A stretch of 64,000 nucleotides of DNA, from contig NZ_FMTY01000001.1 in NCBI RefSeq assembly GCF_900100625.1, forward strand, positions 496,001 through 560,000. The letters are read 5' to 3'. This document shows positions 44,218 through 53,650 of the stretch, piece after piece. The notes under the pieces were generated by a model. That model searched no databases. It saw nothing but the letters and a program-made list of their open reading frames with translations, and had not been told where the DNA came from. The translations under genes were made by a program, and so were the position numbers. How positions within the stretch are numbered: the first letter of the stretch is position 1; the number at the start of each line of letters is the position of its first letter. This DNA comes from Flavobacterium saliperosum (GTDB taxonomy: Bacteria > Bacteroidota > Bacteroidia > Flavobacteriales > Flavobacteriaceae).

Positions 44218-47106
44218 TTATTTCAGTTTCTTTTTCACTTCCACTTCGTGGAAACATTCAATTAAATCGTACTCCTTAAGGTCGTTGTAGTTTTTAATCT
44301 GCATACCACAGTCATATCCTTTGGAAACTTCTTTCACGTCGTCTTTGAAACGTTTCAACGCTACTAATTCTCCTGTGAAAATCACAACTCCCTCACGAAT
44401 TAAACGGATTCTTGCATTTCTGAGGATCTTACCTTCTGTAACCATACATCCGGCAATGGTTCCCACTTTGGAAATCTTGAACAACTCACGTACTTCTGCG
44501 GTACCGGTGATTTCTTCTTTCATTTCCGGAGACAACATGCCTTCCATTGCATCCTTCAAATCATCGATGGCATCATAGATAATCGAATAGTGACGAATAT
44601 CGATTTCTTCCTTATCAGCCAATTGTTTCGCATTTCCTTGCGGACGAACGTTGAATCCGATAATAATCGCATCCGAAGCCGAAGCTAACAATACATCCGA
44701 TTCGGTAATCGCTCCTACTCCTTTATGAATGATTTTGATCTGAATTTCTTCCGTAGACAATTTGGAGAAGGAATCCGATAACGCTTCCACCGAACCGTCC
44801 ACGTCTCCTTTAAGGATAATGTTCAATTCTTTAAACTGACCCAATGCGATACGACGACCGATTTCGGCAAGTGTAATGTGTTTTTGTGTACGAACCGATT
44901 GCTCACGTAACAACTGCATACGTTTGGCTGCAATTTGTTTCGCTTCTCTTTCGTCTTCAAACACGTTGAATTTATCTCCAGCGGTTGGCGCTCCGTCCAA
45001 ACCTAGAATCGAAATTGGAGTTGATGGTCCCGCTTCTTTTACTAAGTTACCACGTTCGTCATACATCGCTTTTACTTTACCGTGGTTTTTACCAGCCAAT
45101 ACGTAATCACCGATTTTCAACGTTCCGGCCTGTACCAAAATAGTGGATACATAACCACGACCTTTATCTAATTGTGCTTCAACCACTGTACCAACAGCTG
45201 GTTTATTCGGATTTGCTTTCAGGTCTAAAATTTCAGCCTCAAGCAATACTTTTTCTAATAATTCTTTAACACCTAACCCTGTTTTAGCGGAGATATCGTG
45301 CGATTGGTATTTACCACCCCAGTCTTCCACCAACAAGTTCATGGCTGCTAAACGCTCTTTGATTTTCTCCGGATTCGCATTGGGCTTATCCACTTTATTG
45401 ATAGCGAAAATCAACGGTACGTTAGCTGCTTGTGCGTGACTGATTGCCTCTTTGGTTTGTGGCATGATGTCATCATCCGCTGCAATTACGATAATCGCAA
45501 TATCGGTTACCTGAGCTCCACGTGCACGCATCGCGGTAAACGCCTCGTGACCCGGTGTATCCAGGAAGGCAATTTCTTGACCGTTCTCCAACTCCACTCC
45601 GTATGCCCCGATGTGCTGTGTAATACCTCCGGACTCTCCTGCAATTACATTCGCTTTACGGATGTAATCCAACAAGGATGTTTTACCGTGGTCCACGTGA
45701 CCCATTACCGTTACGATTGGCGCTCTGTGCACCAAATCTTCCGGACGGTCTTCCACTACTTCGATGGCTTCTTCGATATCGGTTGTAATAAACTCTACTT
45801 CATAACCGAATTCGTCAGCCACAATAGATAAGGTTTCGGCATCCAAACGTTGGTTCATGGTTACCATGATTCCAAGTGACATACACGTACCGATTACTTT
45901 CGTGATAGGCACATCCATCATGGTTGCAATTTCCCCTACGGTAACGAATTCCGTTACTTTAATGGTCTTGCTTCCCTCTTCAATCGCTCTTTGCTCATCA
46001 TCCGATTTCTGACGGTGCGAATCACGTTTGTCTCTTCGGTATTTCGCCGCTTTAGATTTTCCTCCTTTCCCTTGAAGTCTTTCTAAAGTTTCTTTAATCT
46101 GGTTTTTAACTTCTTCCTCGGTTGGCTCCACTTTCGCTACGATAGCCGGACGGTTTCCTTTTTGGAATCCTGCACCTCCACCAGGCTTATTCGGGCCAAA
46201 TTTTCCAGCACCACCCGGTCTGTTAGCACCGCCTTGAGCGTTACCACCCTGACCCGGAGTTCCGGTACCCGGCGCACCTGGTTTTCCTGGAATACGTTTT
46301 CTTTTATTCTTATTCGCATTGTTTTGACCTTGGGCTGCCGCACTTCCGGGAGCGTTCGGTTTGATCGCTGCGTCTTTTTTGAACTCTTCTTTCTTTTTCT
46401 TAGGCTTGTTGAACTGTGACAAATCAATTGTCTGACCGGTAAAGGTGGCACCTGTCAGTTTCTGATACTGTGTTTCAATCTTCTCGTCCTCCGCTGATTC
46501 CGCTTTTGGTGCTTCTTCGGCAACAGGAGCTACAGGTTGTTTCTCAACTTTAGCGACTTTTTCTACAGTTTCTTCCTTTACGGCTTTTTCAGCTTTTTCG
46601 ATTTTTTCAACAGTTTTTTTCGGTTCATCAGCAACTGGAGCTGCAACTTCAATTGGTTTCTCAACTACTTTTTCAGCAGTGGGTTCAATTGCTTTTTCGA
46701 TTTTCTCTGAAGATGGTTTTTCAGCAACAACTTCCGGTTTTTTGGGATCAAGGTCTATTTTACCGACAGCTTTAGGCCCCGAAAGGGTAGCTTTGGCTTT
46801 AATTATCTCCTGACGTTGTCTTTCCTCGTCTTGTTTGCGTTTGTCTTCAATCTCTTTTTCGCGTTCGATACGCAGTGCTTCTTTTTCTTTTTTCTTTTCT
46901 TCACTTACCTCAAGAGAAGCCACTTTTTTTCCTTTATCAGCAGAGAATTGACCGCACAAGATAGAGTATTCCTCATTAGAAATTTTGGCGTTAGGACTTG
47001 ATTCGATGGTATGACCCTTATCTTTCAAATAGTCCACAGCCCTATCTAGAGAAATATTTAATTCCCTTAAAACCTTGTTTATTCTTATTACTCTTTCTTC
47101 AGACAT
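44218..47106 (-). CDS. infB: Translation initiation factor IF-2
   Basis: A 962-residue GTPase that brings initiator tRNA to the 30S subunit. The N-terminal 60 residues are an IF2-N domain; then comes a long low-complexity, Lys/Glu/Ala/Pro-rich linker (about 70-350) with a GGA-rich part. The G domain starts at about residue 465: GHVDHGKTSLLDY, DTPGHEAF and NKVDKP are intact. Domains II to IV follow, ending in EYDLIECFHEVEVKKKL. The linker length and composition vary in Bacteroidetes. It is the last gene of rimP-nusA-infB, 49 bases after nusA. Confidence 0.97.
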   Translation of the reverse strand: MSEERVIRINKVLRELNISLDRAVDYLKDKGHTIESSPNAKISNEEYSILCGQFSADKGKKVASLEVSEEKKKEKEALRIEREKEIEDKRKQDEERQRQEIIKAKATLSGPKAVGKIDLDPKKPEVVAEKPSSEKIEKAIEPTAEKVVEKPIEVAAPVADEPKKTVEKIEKAEKAVKEETVEKVAKVEKQPVAPVAEEAPKAESAEDEKIETQYQKLTGATFTGQTIDLSQFNKPKKKKEEFKKDAAIKPNAPGSAAAQGQNNANKNKRKRIPGKPGAPGTGTPGQGGNAQGGANRPGGAGKFGPNKPGGGAGFQKGNRPAIVAKVEPTEEEVKNQIKETLERLQGKGGKSKAAKYRRDKRDSHRQKSDDEQRAIEEGSKTIKVTEFVTVGEIATMMDVPITKVIGTCMSLGIMVTMNQRLDAETLSIVADEFGYEVEFITTDIEEAIEVVEDRPEDLVHRAPIVTVMGHVDHGKTSLLDYIRKANVIAGESGGITQHIGAYGVELENGQEIAFLDTPGHEAFTAMRARGAQVTDIAIIVIAADDDIMPQTKEAISHAQAANVPLIFAINKVDKPNANPEKIKERLAAMNLLVEDWGGKYQSHDISAKTGLGVKELLEKVLLEAEILDLKANPNKPAVGTVVEAQLDKGRGYVSTILVQAGTLKIGDYVLAGKNHGKVKAMYDERGNLVKEAGPSTPISILGLDGAPTAGDKFNVFEDEREAKQIAAKRMQLLREQSVRTQKHITLAEIGRRIALGQFKELNIILKGDVDGSVEALSDSFSKLSTEEIQIKIIHKGVGAITESDVLLASASDAIIIGFNVRPQGNAKQLADKEEIDIRHYSIIYDAIDDLKDAMEGMLSPEMKEEITGTAEVRELFKISKVGTIAGCMVTEGKILRNARIRLIREGVVIFTGELVALKRFKDDVKEVSKGYDCGMQIKNYNDLKEYDLIECFHEVEVKKKLK

Positions 47107-47155
47107 ATAATCTTTATTATTAATACCTTTAATGCGTGTTGTGTTGCGTTATTGC

Positions 47156-48400
47156 TTATTCTTCAAATTCGTTTTTCAGAATGCGCATAACATCCAAAAT
47201 AGTTTCTTCTTCCAGGTCTGTTCTTCTCACTAAATCGGCAACATCTTGTTTCAGCACGCTTCTTGCTGTATCCAAACCAATTTTCGCGAATTCTTCGATA
47301 ACCCATCCGTCAATTTCGTCTGAGAACTCTGTTAATTCAACATCGTCCTCTTCTTCAGCAATATTTCCTTCACGGATAACATCCAATTCGTAACCGGTCA
47401 ACAAACCAGCCAATTTGATGTTGTGTCCGCCACGTCCAATTGCTTTAGATACCTCTTCCAATTTCAGGAACACTTCGGCTGTTTTTTTGTCTTCATCGAT
47501 TTTCACCGAAGACACTTTTGCAGGGCTCAATGCTCTTGTAATGTATAGTTGTGTGTTGGTGGTATAATTGATAACATCAATATTTTCGTTTCCTAACTCA
47601 CGAACAATACCGTGAATACGGGAACCTTTCATACCAACACAAGCTCCGACAGGGTCAATCCTGTCATCATAAGAATCTACGGCTACTTTTGCTTTTTCAC
47701 CCGGAATTCTCACTACTTTTTTAACCGTAATCAAACCGTCAAATACTTCAGGAATTTCCTGCTCAAACAATTTTTCCAAGAATTTCTCTGAAGTTCTTGA
47801 CATTAAAATTTGAGGTTTGTTCCCTTTTAATTCAACGCTTTCAATGATTCCTCGTACGTTATCTCCTTTACGGAAGAAGTCGGACGGAATTTGTTTTTCT
47901 TTCGGCAATACGATTTCGTTTCCTTCATCATCTACCAAAATTACAGCTTTTGGACGTACATGGTGCACTTCCGCGGTATAAATATCGCCAATTAAATCTT
48001 TAAATTGTTTGTAAAGATTTGTATTATCATGCTCGTGGATTTTAGAAATCAGGTTCTGACGCAGTGCCAAAATCGCTCTTCTACCCAATTGTATTAATTT
48101 CACTTCTTCAGAAACATCCTCTCCCACTTCAAAATCGGGTTCGATTTTGCGGGCTTCCGACAACGAAATTTCAGAATTTTCATCTTCCACTTCACCATCT
48201 GCCACCACCACACGATTTCTCCAGATTTCCATATCTCCCTTGTCCGGATTGATAATGATATCGAAGTTATCATCTGAACCGTATTTCTTCTTCAATGCAT
48301 TTCTAAACACATCTTCTAAAATTGCCATTAAGGTAACTCTATCGATAAGTTTATCGTCTTTAAACTCTGAAAACGACTCGATTAATGCAATATTTTCCAT
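47156..48400 (-). CDS. nusA: Transcription termination/antitermination factor NusA
   Basis: A 414-residue RNA polymerase-binding protein. It has the N-terminal polymerase-contact domain, an S1 RNA-binding domain (about residues 135-200) and KH domains with GACVGMKGSRIHGIVRELG and KAIGRGGHNIKLAGLLTGY. The C-terminus is short, without the two acidic repeats of the E. coli protein. It sits between rimP and infB in the usual order. As NusA acts on termination, its own leader hairpin at 48892-48912 may be a target. Confidence 0.97.
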   Translation of the reverse strand: MENIALIESFSEFKDDKLIDRVTLMAILEDVFRNALKKKYGSDDNFDIIINPDKGDMEIWRNRVVVADGEVEDENSEISLSEARKIEPDFEVGEDVSEEVKLIQLGRRAILALRQNLISKIHEHDNTNLYKQFKDLIGDIYTAEVHHVRPKAVILVDDEGNEIVLPKEKQIPSDFFRKGDNVRGIIESVELKGNKPQILMSRTSEKFLEKLFEQEIPEVFDGLITVKKVVRIPGEKAKVAVDSYDDRIDPVGACVGMKGSRIHGIVRELGNENIDVINYTTNTQLYITRALSPAKVSSVKIDEDKKTAEVFLKLEEVSKAIGRGGHNIKLAGLLTGYELDVIREGNIAEEEDDVELTEFSDEIDGWVIEEFAKIGLDTARSVLKQDVADLVRRTDLEEETILDVMRILKNEFEE

Positions 48401-48413
48401 GCCAACTCTTTAT

Positions 48414-48878
48414 TTAAAATGTTATTATAACAATTGCTTCTTTAATATCTTCGTATTTTATTTCTGCTCTTTTTTGAACAGTCTCTTTTCCTTTTCCAAC
48501 TTGTTTCGGTTCTCTGGCAGACCATTCCAAAACAATAAACGCGTCGTTTGCTTCGGTGAGTTCCGCTTCAATTTTTTCTGTTGCGGTAGTCACTTTCAGT
48601 TTTCTTCCGATATTTTTCTTAAACTGTCTCGGCATTTTCAAAGGCGAGGTTGCCCCGGCCGAAGCCACTTCCATCGAAAAATCCTGCTCTTCCCGATCCA
48701 GATTACTTTCAATGGCTCTGCTGACATCAATACAATCCTGAAGTATAACCCCATTATCACCATCTAAAGTTACGATAATTTTGTATGCGTCGGTAATGGT
48801 CAAATCAATCAAAAAAAGCGACGGCTTTTGCGCCAAAGCTTCATTAACAACGCCGCTAACTTTTTCTTTAAATGTCAT
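48414..48878 (-). CDS. rimP: Ribosome maturation factor RimP
   Basis: A 154-residue protein needed for 30S maturation. Segments [40 protein letters not shown] and LEVASAG-like [18 protein letters not shown] match RimP. I start at ATG 48878 (MTFKEKV), where the family begins; the upstream frame to 48914 runs through a hairpin that looks like an untranslated leader, so I leave it out. It is the first gene of rimP-nusA-infB, 13 bases before nusA. Confidence 0.93.
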   Translation of the reverse strand: MTFKEKVSGVVNEALAQKPSLFLIDLTITDAYKIIVTLDGDNGVILQDCIDVSRAIESNLDREEQDFSMEVASAGATSPLKMPRQFKKNIGRKLKVTTATEKIEAELTEANDAFIVLEWSAREPKQVGKGKETVQKRAEIKYEDIKEAIVIITF

Positions 48879-48891
48879 ATTTGTATAAAAA

Positions 48892-48912
48892 GAGGGAAGC
48901 AGCGCTTCCCTC
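48892..48912 (-). promoter_or_regulatory. Attenuator-like hairpin in the rimP-nusA-infB leader
   Basis: On the minus strand GAGGGAAGC-GCT-GCTTCCCTC forms a 9-bp perfect stem followed by TTTTTATAC, and the rimP ATG comes 13 bases after the stem. This has the form of an intrinsic terminator placed between promoter and first gene. Confidence 0.7.
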
Positions 48913-48941
48913 ATTACTTAGTTCGGTAATAAATAACGGTG

Positions 48942-48949
48942 CAAATATA
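48942..48949 (-). promoter_or_regulatory. Promoter -7 element of rimP-nusA-infB
   Basis: TATATTTG on the minus strand is a full match. About 19 bases upstream is TTTTC. The predicted transcript starts about 60 bases before rimP and includes the hairpin at 48892-48912. Confidence 0.7.
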
Positions 48950-48975
48950 CAATTTTTTTTAAATATTGAAAATCA

Positions 48976-49005
48976 TTGTTAATTCTAAATATATTTATAT
49001 CTTTA
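48976..49005 (+). promoter_or_regulatory. Promoter of the universal stress protein gene
   Basis: TTG, a 19-base spacer and TATCTTTA (one mismatch to TAnnTTTG) lie 42 bases before the start codon I chose. Confidence 0.55.
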
Positions 49006-49046
49006 TGAAAAAGTATTTTAACACCAATTTCCCACATTTAACAGTT

Positions 49047-49871
49047 ATGAAACGAATTTTAGTACCAACAGATTTTTCACAACACGCCGAATACGCACTT
49101 AAAGTAGCCGCTCAAATCGCTAAAAAAAACGACGGAGAGATTTTTTTACTACACATGTTGGAGCTCCCGCATGAAGGCAACGACGCCCAAGTACACGGAC
49201 GTGAAATTCCGGAAATCATGTATTTCAAAAAGAGAGCCGAAGAAAAATTAGACGAAGTAAGCAACGCAAGCTATTTGGAAGGCGTGGAAGTTTCGGAAAT
49301 CATCAAATTGGAATCTGCTTTCAGCGGAATTATTGATATCAGCAAAAAAAACAACATTGATTTGATCGTAATGGGATCCCATGGCGCCAACGGTTTTAAG
49401 GAAATGATCATTGGATCAAACACCGAAAAAGTAGTTAGAACTTCGGACATCCCGGTTTTGGTAATCAAAAAAGAAACCAACGATTTCAGCGTTAACAAAT
49501 TCGTATTCGCTTCCGACTTCTCCGACGAAGTATCCAAAACATTTGAAAACGCAGTGGAGTTCTCCAACAAATTCGGAGCCCACTTACATTTGGTATCCAT
49601 CAACACTCCAAACAACTTCAAATCAACGGCAGTGGCCGAAAAAATCATGAGTGATTTTGTTTCGAAATTCAAAATCGATAATTTCACGACTCATATTTAC
49701 AATGACGTAAATGTAGAAAAAGGAATTTTAAATTTTGCCAACAGCATCGATGCCGATTTAATCGGAATGAGCACACACGGAAGAAGAGGTCTTGCCCACT
49801 TCTTTAACGGCAGTATCAGCGAAGACCTGGTAAACCATTCCGTAAGACCGGTTGTCACTTTTAAAATCTAA
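49047..49871 (+). CDS. Tandem-domain universal stress protein
   Basis: A 274-residue protein with two UspA domains. The first starts MKRILVPTDFSQHAEYALKV and has the nucleotide-binding G-x2-G-x9-GS pattern in MGSHGANGFKEMIIGSNTEK; the second starts KFVFASDFSDEVSKTF and has MSTHGRRGLAHFFNGSISED. Both domains thus keep ATP-binding motifs, so this would be an ATP-binding type. The start at 49047 is where the first domain begins; the longer frame adds 27 residues in front. It has its own promoter and terminator. Confidence 0.92.
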   Translation: MKRILVPTDFSQHAEYALKVAAQIAKKNDGEIFLLHMLELPHEGNDAQVHGREIPEIMYFKKRAEEKLDEVSNASYLEGVEVSEIIKLESAFSGIIDISKKNNIDLIVMGSHGANGFKEMIIGSNTEKVVRTSDIPVLVIKKETNDFSVNKFVFASDFSDEVSKTFENAVEFSNKFGAHLHLVSINTPNNFKSTAVAEKIMSDFVSKFKIDNFTTHIYNDVNVEKGILNFANSIDADLIGMSTHGRRGLAHFFNGSISEDLVNHSVRPVVTFKI

Positions 49872-49894
49872 CCACAAGACATACAAACAAAAAA

Positions 49895-49913
49895 GCCCGC
49901 TCAATGAGCGGGC
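49895..49913. terminator. Terminator of the universal stress protein gene
   Basis: GCCCGCTC-AAT-GAGCGGGC, an 8-bp GC-rich stem with A-run before and T-run after. Confidence 0.92.
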
Positions 49914-49952
49914 TTTTTTATGTTTTAATTTAGTTGCAGATGTAAAATAAAA

Positions 49953-49972
49953 AACCTCTCAGACGAGAGGTT
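49953..49972 (-). terminator. Terminator of the first tRNA-Gln gene
   Basis: On the minus strand AACCTCTC-GTCT-GAGAGGTT is followed by TTTTATTTTA, directly after the tRNA. Confidence 0.82.
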
Positions 49973-49977
49973 CTATG

Positions 49978-50048
49978 TTGGCCCACAAGGACTCGAACCT
50001 TGAATGACGGTACCAAAAACCGGAGTGTTACCATTACACCATGGGCCA
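49978..50048 (-). tRNA. tRNA-Gln (anticodon TTG), copy 1
   Basis: A 71-base cloverleaf: acceptor TGGCCCA/TGGGCCA with discriminator A, D-stem GTGT/ACAC, anticodon loop TTTTGGT with anticodon TTG, and T-arm with GGTTCGAGTCC. The acceptor stem is perfect; the anticodon stem has one C-T mismatch at its outer pair. CCA is not encoded. It has its own promoter (50079-50108) and terminator (49953-49972). It is identical to copy 2, 200 bases away. Confidence 0.95.
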
Positions 50049-50078
50049 ATAACCAAAACCATCTTACGACAGCGGGTA

Positions 50079-50108
50079 CAAATATACTACATTTTTACGC
50101 AAAACAAA
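50079..50108 (-). promoter_or_regulatory. Promoter of tRNA-Gln copy 1
   Basis: On the minus strand TTTG, an 18-base spacer and TATATTTG, about 30 bases before the tRNA. Confidence 0.82.
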
Positions 50109-50146
50109 ATCAGAGCCGCTTTTCTCGAATCGAAAAGCCTAAAATA

Positions 50147-50176
50147 AAAAAACTCCTCAATTAAGAGGAGTTTTTT
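50147..50176 (-). terminator. Terminator of tRNA-Gln copy 2
   Basis: AAAAAACTCCTC pairs with GAGGAGTTTTTT around a 6-base loop; it lies one base after tRNA copy 2 on the minus strand and ends in a T-run. Confidence 0.85.
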
Positions 50177-50177
50177 G

Positions 50178-50248
50178 TTGGCCCACAAGGACTCGAACCT
50201 TGAATGACGGTACCAAAAACCGGAGTGTTACCATTACACCATGGGCCA
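50178..50248 (-). tRNA. tRNA-Gln (anticodon TTG), copy 2
   Basis: Same 71-base sequence as copy 1, position for position, exactly 200 bases further along. The identity also covers a few flanking bases (about 50177-50255 versus 49977-50055), while promoter and terminator sequences differ. It has its own promoter at 50280-50310, so the copies form two separate transcription units. Confidence 0.95.
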
Positions 50249-50279
50249 ATAACCAGCGCTATCATTGTGATTGCGGGTG

Positions 50280-50310
50280 CAAATGTAATATATATTTTTT
50301 TCAAACCAAA
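50280..50310 (-). promoter_or_regulatory. Promoter of tRNA-Gln copy 2
   Basis: On the minus strand TTTG, exactly 19 bases, then TACATTTG: a full match to the Bacteroidetes consensus. Confidence 0.88.
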
Positions 50311-50413
50311 TTTTTCCATAAAAAAATATTAAAAAAATAAATTGCGCGTTTCCATATGCAAAAAAAGAGTTTCTTTGTAGTAGAATTCAACCTGAAAAAC
50401 CGACGTATTATAT

Positions 50414-53400
50414 ATGATTACTTTTAACTTTAATAAGTGGAATACCATTTTAGGATGGCTGACATTTGCAATTGCTTTAGTAACTTACACACTGACTGTT
50501 GAACCATCCTTAAGTTTTTGGGATTGCGGGGAATACATTGCCACAGCAGCAAAACTGGAAGTGGGACACCCTCCCGGAGCCCCTCTTTTTCAAATGATTG
50601 GTGCCTTTTTCGCGATGTTTGCGCCTGACGCCGAAAAAGTAGCACTAATGGTTAACATGACATCGGTTTTTTCCAGCGCCTTCACGATTCTGTTCATGTT
50701 CTGGTCCATGACCATTATTTTACGAAAAGTAGTTTCCTCCTTTTCAGAATTCAACAAAGAGAATGCAATCGTAGTTTTAGGAAGTGCTTTTGTAGGATCG
50801 TTAGCCTTTACGTTCACAGACAGTTTCTGGTTCAGCGCTACCGAAGCAGAGGTATACGCCATGGCTTCCTTATTCATCGCCTTGTTGCTTTGGATGGGAC
50901 TACGTTGGGAAGAGGAAATGCACTCTCCAAAAGGAAACAAGTGGTTGCTGCTGATTTCATTGGTTATCGGATTGTCATTCGGAGTTCACTTCATGGCCTT
51001 ACTTACAATTCCTTCTTTAGGATTATTATACTACTTTAAGAATTACGAAAAAATCACCATCAAAAACTTCATCATTGCCAATGTGGTTATGGTTGCGGTT
51101 TTGTTCTTCGTCTTCAAATTCCTTTTGCCATACACCTTAGGATTCTTCGGTAAGATGGAGATTTTCATGGTAAACAGCATCGGATTACCTTTTAATTCCG
51201 GTACCGTTTTCGCACTCCTTTTAATTATCGCCTTCTTTTATTTCGGGTTGCAATACACCAAAAAGAAAGAATTGCCTTTTTACAACACCATTTTACTTTG
51301 CGTACTTTTCGTTTTAATCGGTTTCTCAACCTGGCTGATGCTTCCAATCAGAGCCAATGCCAATGTGGTCATCAATGAAAACAAGCCTTCGGATGCCGCA
51401 GAGGTTTTAGCCTATTATAATCGTGAACAATATGGTGAACAGAAAACTTTCTACGGACCGTTATTTTCTGAAACCTATGCCGGTTTGGATGAAGACAAGC
51501 CTTACGAAGACGACAAACCCAACTACGAAAGAGATCATAAATCCGGAAAATACGTTATCGTAAACAATTATGTGAACGCCAAAAGTAATGGAGACGACAA
51601 ACACAATGGTGTTTTGCCAAGAATGTGGTACGGCGACAGCTCTGATGCCCGCATTAACTACATGACCTTTACAAAACCATTGGACTTTACCATCAATCCC
51701 GAATATTCCCACGAAGACGAATTGGTGCAAATCGTTTCCGAATTCAGAAGCGCGTTCGCAGCCGGAAAAATCGACCTGGACGGCTATGACAAATTCTTAA
51801 AATCTTACGGTGATTACCTTATTATCGAAAAACCTTCTTTTGGAGACAACATGAAGTTCATGTTCGAATACCAATTTGGCTACATGTACTGGAGGTATCT
51901 GATGTGGAACTTTGTAGGACGTCAAAACGACATTCAGGGCAAATACGATTCCCAAAACGGAAACTGGCTGAGTGGCATTGACTTTATTGACGAGATTCGT
52001 TTGGGCTCCCAGAAAAACCTTCCGCCGGATATTGAAAACAACAAAGCAAGAAACACCTATTATTTCTTACCTTTTATTTTAGCGATAATCGGAATGGTAT
52101 TCCATGCTAAAAAAGACCTGAAAAGTTTCTACGTTTTGCTGGCGTTATTCTTATTCACAAGTTTTGCGTTGAAAATCTTCTTAAACGAGCGTCCTTTCGA
52201 ACCTAGAGAGCGTGATTACGCCGTTGTTGGCTCCTTCTATGTTTTTGCCATGTGGTTAGGTTTTGGGGTATATGCCATTTATGATGCCGCGAAGAAATAT
52301 TTACAACCAAAAGTAGCCGGCCCGGTTGTTATTGCCGTTGCATTATTAGCAGCACCGGTATTGATGGCAAAAGAAAACTGGGACGACCACAACCGTTCGG
52401 GAAGATACACAGCAATTGCCATGGCAAAAGCCTATCTGGATTCCTGCGAACCGAATGCTATCCTGTTTACCATTGGCGACAACGACACGTTCCCTTTATG
52501 GTATGCACAGGAAATTGAAGGCTACAGAACCGACGTACGTATTGTAAACACACAGCTTTTCGCAACCGACTGGTACATTGACCAAATGAAAGCCAAAGCC
52601 TACAAATCGGAACCGATTCCTATCCGATTCACACACGATCAATATGTGTCCGGAACCCGTGATTATGTTATCCACAGAGAAATAACCAAAGAACGCATTC
52701 CTATTGAACAGTTCATGAAATTCATTGAATCGGAAGATGAAAGAACAATCGAAACGATGCCGAATGGTCAAAAAGTACAGTTTTATCCAACCGATAAAAT
52801 CAGCATTCCGGTAGACAAAAATGCGGTTATCCGAAACAAAGTGGTTCCTTCGTACCTGAACGACTCCATCGTTTCAAGCATGGACATTGACATTAAAGGC
52901 GGCGTTATCTACAAAAACCGATTAATGATGCTGGATGTGGTGGCCAACAACAACTGGGAACGCCCTATTTATTTCTCACCAGGAAGTTTTGACGACGAGG
53001 ATTATATCTGGATGAAAGAATACCTTCAGATGGAAGGCATGGTATATCGTTTGGTTCCCGTAAAAACACCAAAAGGCGAAGAAGGGAATCAGTTTGAAAT
53101 GGGTTATATCGACACGGAACGAATGTACAAAAACGTAATGTCTTGGGACTGGGGCAACAGCGAAAGTCCGGACATCTATCACGATCCGGAAACCCGTAAA
53201 AACAGTATTTCTTACCGAACCAATCTGGCGCGTTTGATGGAAGCCTTAATCAACGAAGGCAAAAAAGATAAAGCCAAGAAAGTAATCGATTTGGCAATGA
53301 CCAAAATGCCGGTGGAATACTTTGACTATTATCGTTTTGTAGATCCGTTTGCCGGTGGCTATTATGAAGTGGGTGAAAAAGTGAAAGCAAGAACGGTTCT

Positions 53401-53626
53401 ATCACAACTGATGAAAAAATATCAGGAAAACCTAATATATTACAGCACGCTGAAACCATCAGAACAAAACGATCTGTATGTGGATATCGTAACGGATATT
53501 GAAAGCTACCGTGGCTTACTGCAAATCATGAAAGAGCGTGGCGACGAAGAATTCTATAATCAGAACAAAGTCAAATTCAACGGGTACAACAAATTGTTTT
53601 CCCGCTTTGAACGCGATATGGAATAA
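50414..53626 (+). CDS. GT117/DUF2723 family membrane glycosyltransferase-like protein
   Basis: A 1070-residue membrane protein. The N-terminal part (about 1-330) has around nine helices and the opening SFWDCGEYIATAAKLEVGHPPGAPLF, with its conserved D, E and HPPG, which matches DUF2723, now placed as glycosyltransferase family 117. A further set of helices lies near 545-660, then a soluble C-terminal half with DNDTFPLWYAQEIEGYRTDVR and a TPR-like end. The overall plan resembles lipid-linked-sugar transferases, which glycosylate exported proteins or lipids. The acceptor is unknown. It appears to be transcribed alone, ending at an inverted repeat before the deacetylase gene. Confidence 0.85.
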   Translation: MITFNFNKWNTILGWLTFAIALVTYTLTVEPSLSFWDCGEYIATAAKLEVGHPPGAPLFQMIGAFFAMFAPDAEKVALMVNMTSVFSSAFTILFMFWSMTIILRKVVSSFSEFNKENAIVVLGSAFVGSLAFTFTDSFWFSATEAEVYAMASLFIALLLWMGLRWEEEMHSPKGNKWLLLISLVIGLSFGVHFMALLTIPSLGLLYYFKNYEKITIKNFIIANVVMVAVLFFVFKFLLPYTLGFFGKMEIFMVNSIGLPFNSGTVFALLLIIAFFYFGLQYTKKKELPFYNTILLCVLFVLIGFSTWLMLPIRANANVVINENKPSDAAEVLAYYNREQYGEQKTFYGPLFSETYAGLDEDKPYEDDKPNYERDHKSGKYVIVNNYVNAKSNGDDKHNGVLPRMWYGDSSDARINYMTFTKPLDFTINPEYSHEDELVQIVSEFRSAFAAGKIDLDGYDKFLKSYGDYLIIEKPSFGDNMKFMFEYQFGYMYWRYLMWNFVGRQNDIQGKYDSQNGNWLSGIDFIDEIRLGSQKNLPPDIENNKARNTYYFLPFILAIIGMVFHAKKDLKSFYVLLALFLFTSFALKIFLNERPFEPRERDYAVVGSFYVFAMWLGFGVYAIYDAAKKYLQPKVAGPVVIAVALLAAPVLMAKENWDDHNRSGRYTAIAMAKAYLDSCEPNAILFTIGDNDTFPLWYAQEIEGYRTDVRIVNTQLFATDWYIDQMKAKAYKSEPIPIRFTHDQYVSGTRDYVIHREITKERIPIEQFMKFIESEDERTIETMPNGQKVQFYPTDKISIPVDKNAVIRNKVVPSYLNDSIVSSMDIDIKGGVIYKNRLMMLDVVANNNWERPIYFSPGSFDDEDYIWMKEYLQMEGMVYRLVPVKTPKGEEGNQFEMGYIDTERMYKNVMSWDWGNSESPDIYHDPETRKNSISYRTNLARLMEALINEGKKDKAKKVIDLAMTKMPVEYFDYYRFVDPFAGGYYEVGEKVKARTVLSQLMKKYQENLIYYSTLKPSEQNDLYVDIVTDIESYRGLLQIMKERGDEEFYNQNKVKFNGYNKLFSRFERDME

Positions 53627-53650
53627 TTGAATTTTAACACAATTTCAGAT

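Noticed and set aside
48879..48914. An upstream in-frame start for RimP at 48914
   Set aside because: The 12 extra codons would be encoded by the perfect hairpin in the leader, and the family starts at the ATG at 48878.
49978..50248. Two spaced direct repeats as a possible CRISPR-like array
   Set aside because: The repeats fold as tRNA-Gln with anticodon TTG; there are only two, and no cas genes are seen.
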